From an uncultured Ruminococcus sp. (lineage in GTDB: Bacteria > Bacillota > Clostridia > Oscillospirales > Ruminococcaceae): 64,000 bases of DNA. Below the pieces are notes generated by a model. It did no database searches. It saw only the letters and a program-made list of their open reading frames with translations, and was not told the DNA's origin. Every line of letters starts with the position of its first letter. The first letter of the stretch is position 1. Positions 58,653 to 64,000 of the stretch are shown in pieces. A program made the translations under genes and the position numbers. The DNA lies in the NCBI GenBank assembly GCA_910584195.1, contig CAJTYV010000017.1, positions 1-64,000 on the forward strand. Direction: 5' to 3'.

Positions 58653-59545
58653 TGTCTAAAACAGCTTTTGTAACCATAGCAGGAAGAACGAATGCAGGCA
58701 AATCATCGCTGCTCAATGCAATTGTAGGTGAAAAAATTGCTGCAGTAAGCAGAAAATCACAGACAACTCGTACACGTATAACAGGTATCCGTAATATTAA
58801 TGATGTTCAGCTTGTTTTTTTCGATACGCCGGGACTTCATAAGCCCGTTAACAAGCTCAGCGAACATATGCTTAATACAGTAAAGGAATCTGTCAGCGAT
58901 ATTGATGCGGTCGTATTTGTTCAGGACTGTACAAAAAAAATAAATGATAACGAGCTGTATCTTATAAGATCGCTTAACCGTTCGGGAATGCCTGTGATAC
59001 TTGTACTTAACAAGATAGACCTTTTAAAAAATAAAGAGGAGCTTGCAGCTGTTATTGCTGAGCTGTCCGAGAAAGCGGAATTTCATGCGGTAATTCCGAT
59101 AAGTGTTATTGAAAATAACGGTATCGAGCATGTTATTGACGAGATTATTGAGCTTGCCGAAGATTCTGTTCATTATTTTCCCGAAGACATGATAACGGAT
59201 CAACCGGAAAAAGTTCTTGCAGCCGAAATGATACGTGAAAAACTTTTGGAACTTCTTAAGGACGAAGTACCTCACGGAATTGCAGTAGGCGTTGAACAAA
59301 TGAGCGAGAGAGAGGATAAGGATATTCTCGATATATCAGCCGTTATATATTGTGAAAAGGACTCTCATAAAGGTATTATTATCGGAAAAGGCGGAGCTAT
59401 GTTAAAAAAAGCTTCAACTTCCGCACGTATCGAATTGGAGGATTTTTTTCAGATAAAAGTTAATCTTCAATGCTGGGTAAAGGTAAAAGAAGATTGGCGT
59501 AACAGAGAAGGGCTTATTCGCAGTTTCGGATTGTCTGACAAATAA
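58652..59545 (+). CDS. era: GTPase Era
   Basis: A 297-residue protein. GTPase motifs are GRTNAGKSSLLN (10-21), the switch I region QTTRTRITGI, DTPGLHKPVN and NKID. The C-terminal KH domain is visible as GIIIGKGGAMLKKASTSARI near 245-265. Era binds 16S rRNA near its 3' end and is needed for small-subunit assembly, in line with its place directly after ybeY. Confidence 0.96.
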   Translation: MSKTAFVTIAGRTNAGKSSLLNAIVGEKIAAVSRKSQTTRTRITGIRNINDVQLVFFDTPGLHKPVNKLSEHMLNTVKESVSDIDAVVFVQDCTKKINDNELYLIRSLNRSGMPVILVLNKIDLLKNKEELAAVIAELSEKAEFHAVIPISVIENNGIEHVIDEIIELAEDSVHYFPEDMITDQPEKVLAAEMIREKLLELLKDEVPHGIAVGVEQMSEREDKDILDISAVIYCEKDSHKGIIIGKGGAMLKKASTSARIELEDFFQIKVNLQCWVKVKEDWRNREGLIRSFGLSDK

Positions 59546-59614
59546 TTACATATATATTTCTGGTTTTGTCGTAAATAATAATTGTATACTTCTTTTCGGG
59601 AGGTTCGATTAATT

Positions 59615-59716
59615 ATGAACGAGGAACAGCTTTGGGAAAAATTTATTGTCAGCGGAAAAATAAACGATTATTTAAACTACAGCAGCAAAAAGGAAACCGA
59701 AAATGACAACTCTTGA
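59615..59716 (+). CDS. yqzL: YqzL-family small protein (33 residues)
   Basis: A short frame between era and recO with GGGAGG about eleven bases ahead of its ATG. The product (LWEKFIVSGKINDYLNYSSK in the middle) matches the pattern of Bacillus YqzL: an aromatic, Lys-Phe/Val pair, a Ser/Thr-Gly-x-Ile turn, then a Tyr-Leu-x-x-hydrophobic end. yqzL sits between era and recO in Bacillus as well. It overlaps recO by 14 bases. Function is unknown. Confidence 0.75.
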   Translation: MNEEQLWEKFIVSGKINDYLNYSSKKETENDNS

Positions 59717-60449
59717 AGGTATCGTATTGAAAGAACGCATAGTAGGCGAACAGGATAAATTTATAGATATACTTACTAAAGACAGCGGTCTTCTTGAGCT
59801 TTCCGTTAAAGGCGGACGAAAGATTAACGGCAGATCGTCATCGTCAACGCAGCTTTTTGCGTATTCCAAATTTTGCTATGATGTTCGCCGAGATAAGTTT
59901 TGTCTGAACAGCGCCGAGCCGATACATATATTTTATGGACTGCGAAAATCTCTTTCGTCGCTTTCACTTGCAAGCTATTTTGCAGATGTACTAAGGTATT
60001 CAACAGCCGAACTTACCGACAGCGGAAATGTACTAAGACTTTTCTTGAATACGCTTCATTTTCTTGAAAAAGGACTGCGCAGCGAAGTTATGCTTAAATC
60101 TGTTTTTGAATTGCGGCTTATGACCGAAACGGGATTTATGCCTGACGTGATATGTTGTCGAAACTGCGGCTGTTTTGAACCTAACGAACTTTATTTTTCA
60201 CTGAAAAACGGCGGGTTTACCTGTTCATGCTGTACTGCCGATGCTAATACTGAAAGCTGTAAATTAAAACTTACGGAACTTTCGGCAGTAAGGCATATAG
60301 TTCTTGCGGATTTTGACAGACTTTTCAATTTTCGTATGCCCGATGAAAGTATGTACAGGCTTGCGTTTTTCTCGGAAAACTACATTAAATCTCATCTTGA
60401 AAGAAGCTTTAATACGCTTGAATTTTATAAATCATTAAATGGTAAATAA
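59703..60449 (+). CDS. recO: DNA repair protein RecO
   Basis: A 248-residue protein. The N-terminal OB-fold opens with TTLEGIVLKERIVGEQDKFI and LTKDSGLLELSVKGGRK. The helical domain follows. A zinc-binding CCRNCGCF ... CSCC group lies at about 160-180. RecO loads RecA onto SSB-coated DNA together with RecR. It starts inside yqzL and ends next to mutS2, so the repair genes are in one transcript. Confidence 0.92.
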   Translation: MTTLEGIVLKERIVGEQDKFIDILTKDSGLLELSVKGGRKINGRSSSSTQLFAYSKFCYDVRRDKFCLNSAEPIHIFYGLRKSLSSLSLASYFADVLRYSTAELTDSGNVLRLFLNTLHFLEKGLRSEVMLKSVFELRLMTETGFMPDVICCRNCGCFEPNELYFSLKNGGFTCSCCTADANTESCKLKLTELSAVRHIVLADFDRLFNFRMPDESMYRLAFFSENYIKSHLERSFNTLEFYKSLNGK

Positions 60450-60450
60450 T

Positions 60451-62844
60451 ATGAATAATTATCTTAAAACTTTAGAACTTGACAAGATTCTGATGATGCT
60501 GTCAAATCTTGCCTCTAATGAAGAAACAAGAAAAATGGCATTAGCCATACGTCCAAGCAGCAATCTTGCTGAGGTAAGGCATGAAAATCTGAAAACTAAT
60601 CAGGCTCTTGAGCTTTCTATACAATATGGAACGCCTCCTTTCAGCAGTTTCAAGGACATTTCGGTATCGGCTAAGAGAGCTAAGACAGGCGCTGTACTCT
60701 CACTTCGGGATCTTATGGATATTGCGTCAATGCTTCGTCAGATAAGCGGACTTTCCAAATGGTATGGAAGCTGTGAAAATTCGGAAACTGAGCTTGACTA
60801 TCTTTTTTCACGTCTTGCACCGAACGATTGGCTTCTTGAAAAGCTTGACCGTTCTATCATATCTGAAACCGAACTTTCAGATGCGGCGAGTCCTGAACTG
60901 GCTGCTATCCGGCGTAAAATTACCCGCGCAGAATCTCAGCTTAGAGAAACTCTTGATAAAATGGTAAAAAATAAAACCATGCAGCAGTATCTTCAGGAAA
61001 CAAGCGTCACTATAAGAGACGGAAGGTTTGTTCTCCCGGTCAAGACCGAGCATAGAGGCCATATCGGAGGTCTTGTTCATGATACGTCTGCAACCGGTCA
61101 GACTGTTTTTATTGAGCCTATAGCAGTTGTAGAAGCGAATAACGACATACGTATTCTTCAAGGCAGAGAACAGGAGGAGACAGAGCGCATTATTCGTGAA
61201 TTATGCAGCGAATGCGGAAATTATGCTGATATACTTTGTGAAAATTATAAAGTATGCGCAGAATTAAATCTTTATTTTGCCAAAGCGAATCTTGCTGCAA
61301 AACTGAAATGTACAATGCCTGAAATTACTGACGACGGCAAAGTTAATCTTAAAAAGGCACGTCACCCTCTTCTTGACAAAAATAAAGCCGTTCCCATTGA
61401 TCTGTCGCTTGGAGAAGATTATCAGGCTCTTATCATAACAGGACCGAATACGGGCGGAAAAACCGTTGCACTTAAAACAGCGGGACTTCTGACCGCTATG
61501 ACTATGTGCGGACTTCTCATTCCGGTTTCTGACGGAAGCCGCATATCTGTTTTCAAAAATATACTTGTGGATATTGGCGACAGTCAGAGCATTGAGCAGA
61601 ACCTTTCAACTTTTTCGTCTCATACGAATAAAGTAATAGAAATTCTCGGTACGGCTGATGAAAATTCTCTTGTGCTGCTTGACGAGCTTGGTTCAGGTAC
61701 AGACCCTGTGGAGGGCGCGGCTCTTGCTGTGGCTATTATACGCCGGCTTATTTTTAACGGCGCGAGACTAATGGTAACTACCCACTATCAGGAACTGAAA
61801 ATTTTCGCAATAGATACTCCGAATGTTGAAAACGCTTCGTGTGAATTTGATATAGAAACTCTTAAACCTACCTATCGTCTTATTGTAGGTTCGCCTGGAA
61901 AATCTAACGCTTTTGAAATTTCCAAAAGTCTCGGAATGTATCCTGAAATTATTTCGGAAGCACAGTTGCTTGTAAGCGAATCGAATGCAAGACTGGAGGA
62001 TGTTATCGGTAAGCTTGAAGCTGCACGAATCGAGCTTGAACGTGAAAAAGAAGCAGCTGCAAAACTTCGCCGTGAAATTGCTGAGGATAAGGAGTTTATT
62101 CGCAGTGAGCGCGAATACCTTGAAAAAACAAAAGCTGAAGAAATGGAAAAGGCAAGACTTCAGGCAATGACAATAATCGAGCAGACAAAAGCTCAGTCAA
62201 ACGAGCTTATTGACGAGCTTGAAAAACTTCGTAAAGAAAAGGAAAAAAGGGATTTCAGTTCAAATGTATCAGGTATAAAGTCTAAATCAAAGCAGAGTTT
62301 CAATAAAATGTACGATATAGCAAATCCTGTAAGCGGAAGTGATCCAAATGAGGGTTATGTTCTGCCGAGAAAGCTAAAAAGGGGAGATACCGTGTATGTT
62401 GTAGATTTGCAGCGCAAGGGCATTATTTCCGGCGAACCTGACGGCAGTGACTTTGTTTTTGTACAGATGGGCGTAATAAAAACAAAAATGAACGTTTCCC
62501 GTCTTAGACTTGAAGAAACGCCCAAAGCAGCATTGGAAAGAAAGTCTGTTAAAACTCAGCGGAATAAAACCGGAAAAATCGGTGTAAAGGTTGAGCGCAG
62601 GGGAAAAATGGAGCTTGATATACGCGGCTGTGCCTGTGACGATGGTGTATATCAGCTTGATAGGTTTATAGATCAGGCTGTAATGTCAAATATTTCAATA
62701 ATATCAATTATTCACGGAAAGGGTACAGGATTGCTTCGAGCAGCTGTACACAAACGTTTGAAATCGCATCCCTCTATAAAATCGTTCAGACTGGGAGTTT
62801 ATGGAGAGGGAGAAGACGGAGTAACGATTGCCGAGTTGAAGTAA
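60451..62844 (+). CDS. mutS2: MutS2 (endonuclease/ribosome-rescue ATPase)
   Basis: A protein of 797 residues from ATG at 60451; an ATG four codons earlier overlaps the recO stop, and neither has a strong ribosome site. The lever/clamp region is helical. The ATPase has ITGPNTGGKTVALKTAG (about 329), LLDELGSGTDPVEGAAL and THYQELK. A long coiled coil runs about 510-600 (LEAARIELEREKEAAAKLRR). The C-terminal Smr nuclease domain (about 722-797) has LDIRGCACDDG and IIHGKGTGLLR. It lacks the mismatch-recognition domain of MutS. Described roles are suppression of recombination and splitting of collided ribosomes. Confidence 0.94.
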   Translation: MNNYLKTLELDKILMMLSNLASNEETRKMALAIRPSSNLAEVRHENLKTNQALELSIQYGTPPFSSFKDISVSAKRAKTGAVLSLRDLMDIASMLRQISGLSKWYGSCENSETELDYLFSRLAPNDWLLEKLDRSIISETELSDAASPELAAIRRKITRAESQLRETLDKMVKNKTMQQYLQETSVTIRDGRFVLPVKTEHRGHIGGLVHDTSATGQTVFIEPIAVVEANNDIRILQGREQEETERIIRELCSECGNYADILCENYKVCAELNLYFAKANLAAKLKCTMPEITDDGKVNLKKARHPLLDKNKAVPIDLSLGEDYQALIITGPNTGGKTVALKTAGLLTAMTMCGLLIPVSDGSRISVFKNILVDIGDSQSIEQNLSTFSSHTNKVIEILGTADENSLVLLDELGSGTDPVEGAALAVAIIRRLIFNGARLMVTTHYQELKIFAIDTPNVENASCEFDIETLKPTYRLIVGSPGKSNAFEISKSLGMYPEIISEAQLLVSESNARLEDVIGKLEAARIELEREKEAAAKLRREIAEDKEFIRSEREYLEKTKAEEMEKARLQAMTIIEQTKAQSNELIDELEKLRKEKEKRDFSSNVSGIKSKSKQSFNKMYDIANPVSGSDPNEGYVLPRKLKRGDTVYVVDLQRKGIISGEPDGSDFVFVQMGVIKTKMNVSRLRLEETPKAALERKSVKTQRNKTGKIGVKVERRGKMELDIRGCACDDGVYQLDRFIDQAVMSNISIISIIHGKGTGLLRAAVHKRLKSHPSIKSFRLGVYGEGEDGVTIAELK

Positions 62845-62892
62845 TATCGTATTTTTAAGGTAAAATGGCGGAATGTTGCGGAATAACCGCTA

Positions 62893-62921
62893 TTGACATT
62901 TTATATTCAATATGGTATAAT
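62893..62921 (+). promoter_or_regulatory. Promoter of the response regulator/HD-GYP gene
   Basis: Consensus TTGACA (62893-62898), a 17-base spacer and TATAAT (62916-62921) in the 164-base gap after mutS2. AAGGAGG at 62994-63000 and a TTG start at 63009 follow. Confidence 0.75.
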
Positions 62922-63008
62922 TAGCATATATTAATAAAAAGATGCGTTGACAATAATATGCTCTCAAATAATTATGTTAATGCTTTTACATTGAAGGAGG
63001 CGTTTTGT

Positions 63009-64000
63009 TTGAGCGGAATCGATAAGCACAGACAAAAGGTTCTGATTGTTGACGATAGCGAGCTGAATCGTAATATTCTGTCAGAAATGCTTGGAAGCGA
63101 ATACGATATTATTGAAGCGGAAAATGGCGCTGAAGCTGTTAATATACTACGCAAGGAAAGCGTTAATATTTCATTGGTGCTTCTTGATATTGTTATGCCG
63201 GTTATGGACGGTTATGGAGTTCTTGCAGTAATGAACAGCAGTCATTGGATAGACGATGTTCCTGTTATTATGATTTCATCGGACAATTCGGTGACTTCAA
63301 TGAGACGTGCCTATGAGTATGGCATAACAGAGTTTATTAGTCGTCCATTTGACGCGCTTATCGTAAGACACAGAGTTGTGAATACTATTATGCTTTATGC
63401 AAAGCAGAAAAAGCTGGTCGGAATGGTGTCCGATCAAATATATGAAAAGGAAAAAGACAGTAATCTGATGATAAACATTCTGAGCCATATCGTTGAATTC
63501 AGAAACGGAGAGAGCGGTATGCATGTGCTTAACGTTCAAATGTTTACGGAAATACTTCTCAGGCAGCTTGTTTGTCAAACTGATAAATACAATATTTCCA
63601 AGTCAGATATTTCGCTTATAAAAAAAGCATCTTCACTTCATGATATAGGCAAGATCTCTGTTCCGGATCATATCTTGAATAAGCCCGGGAGGCTTACTCC
63701 GGAAGAATTTGAGATAATGAAAAATCATTCTGTTGCCGGCGCTTCAATGCTTGAAGAACTTACAGCATATCAGGACGAACCTCTTGTGAAAATAGCATAT
63801 CAGATTTGTCGCTGGCATCATGAAAGATACGACGGTAAGGGGTATCCTGACGGCTTAAAAGGTGAAGAAATTCCTATTTCAGCTCAAATTGTCGCATTGG
63901 CTGACGTATACGATGCCCTCACAAGCGAACGAGTGTATAAAAAAGCATTTTCTCATGAAAAATCTGTTGAAATGATTATGAACGGTGAATGCGGCTGTTT
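63009..64000 (+). CDS. Response regulator with HD-GYP domain (cyclic-di-GMP phosphodiesterase), cut by the window end
   Basis: About 330 residues are visible, running off the window. The TTG start has AAGGAGG eight bases upstream. Residues about 10-130 are a receiver domain: VLIVDDSELNRNIL, phospho-acceptor Asp in LVLLDIVMPVMDGYG, then MISSDN and ISRPFD. An HD-GYP domain starts near 170: SLHDIGKISVPDHILNKPG, MKNHSVAGASMLEEL and HHERYDGKGYPDGL (the GYP motif). Such proteins hydrolyse cyclic-di-GMP under phosphorelay control. Catalytic residues seen so far are intact. The sensor kinase is not in the window. Confidence 0.9.
   Translation, partial: MSGIDKHRQKVLIVDDSELNRNILSEMLGSEYDIIEAENGAEAVNILRKESVNISLVLLDIVMPVMDGYGVLAVMNSSHWIDDVPVIMISSDNSVTSMRRAYEYGITEFISRPFDALIVRHRVVNTIMLYAKQKKLVGMVSDQIYEKEKDSNLMINILSHIVEFRNGESGMHVLNVQMFTEILLRQLVCQTDKYNISKSDISLIKKASSLHDIGKISVPDHILNKPGRLTPEEFEIMKNHSVAGASMLEELTAYQDEPLVKIAYQICRWHHERYDGKGYPDGLKGEEIPISAQIVALADVYDALTSERVYKKAFSHEKSVEMIMNGECGC

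Overview
The window reads as a chromosome segment of an anaerobic, spore-lineage Firmicute close to Ruminococcus (Oscillospiraceae). The evidence is a secreted leucine-rich-repeat protein ending in a type I dockerin (cellulosome-type), the spoIIGA-sigE sporulation pair, the LL-diaminopimelate aminotransferase route to lysine/peptidoglycan, and the phoH-ybeY-era-yqzL-recO gene order of low-GC Gram-positives. No tRNA, rRNA, CRISPR array, integrase or transposase was seen.

Positions 1 to about 35,450 are accessory. They open with the tail of an unknown gene, a SMI1/KNR4 protein, a Y-family polymerase and a YolD-like partner. Next comes a type IIS-like restriction-modification set: a small HTH protein, an N6-adenine methyltransferase fused to a circularly permuted C5-cytosine methyltransferase, a convergent HNH endonuclease of the Alw26I/Eco31I/Esp3I kind, a HhH DNA glycosylase and an ASCH protein. 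A divergent promoter region with nested dyads separates this set from a WYL-domain regulator, a 37-residue Cys-rich protein and a CoiA-like nuclease.

A strong promoter then drives a class-2 DISARM operon: a Vsr-C5 methyltransferase fusion, DrmE, DrmA and DrmB. There is no recognisable DrmC. It is followed by a MazG-like NTP pyrophosphohydrolase, a nuclease-helicase fusion, a GmrSD-type DUF262/DUF1524 protein and a SIMPL-domain protein. The last accessory block (27.5-35.45 kb) is a four-gene, translationally coupled cassette. It holds three different dynamin-like GTPases and an 835-residue protein with Sel1-like repeats and a C-terminal CFI-box-like domain. This is the best candidate here for a poorly described defence or membrane-remodelling system.

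From 35.7 kb to the end the DNA is ordinary chromosome. The minus strand carries rlmD, hemZ, an MBL hydrolase, the LRR-dockerin protein, rel, recJ, sigE, spoIIGA, a small membrane protein and a DEAD-box RNA helicase. The plus strand then carries dapF, dapL, a HAD phosphatase, an ECF sigma factor with a putative membrane anti-sigma partner, (gap on minus), a degenerate kinase-like protein, a CYTH protein, phoH, ybeY, era, yqzL, recO, mutS2 and a response regulator with an HD-GYP domain cut by the window end. Starts were chosen from visible Shine-Dalgarno sequences, so several genes begin downstream of the longest open frame.
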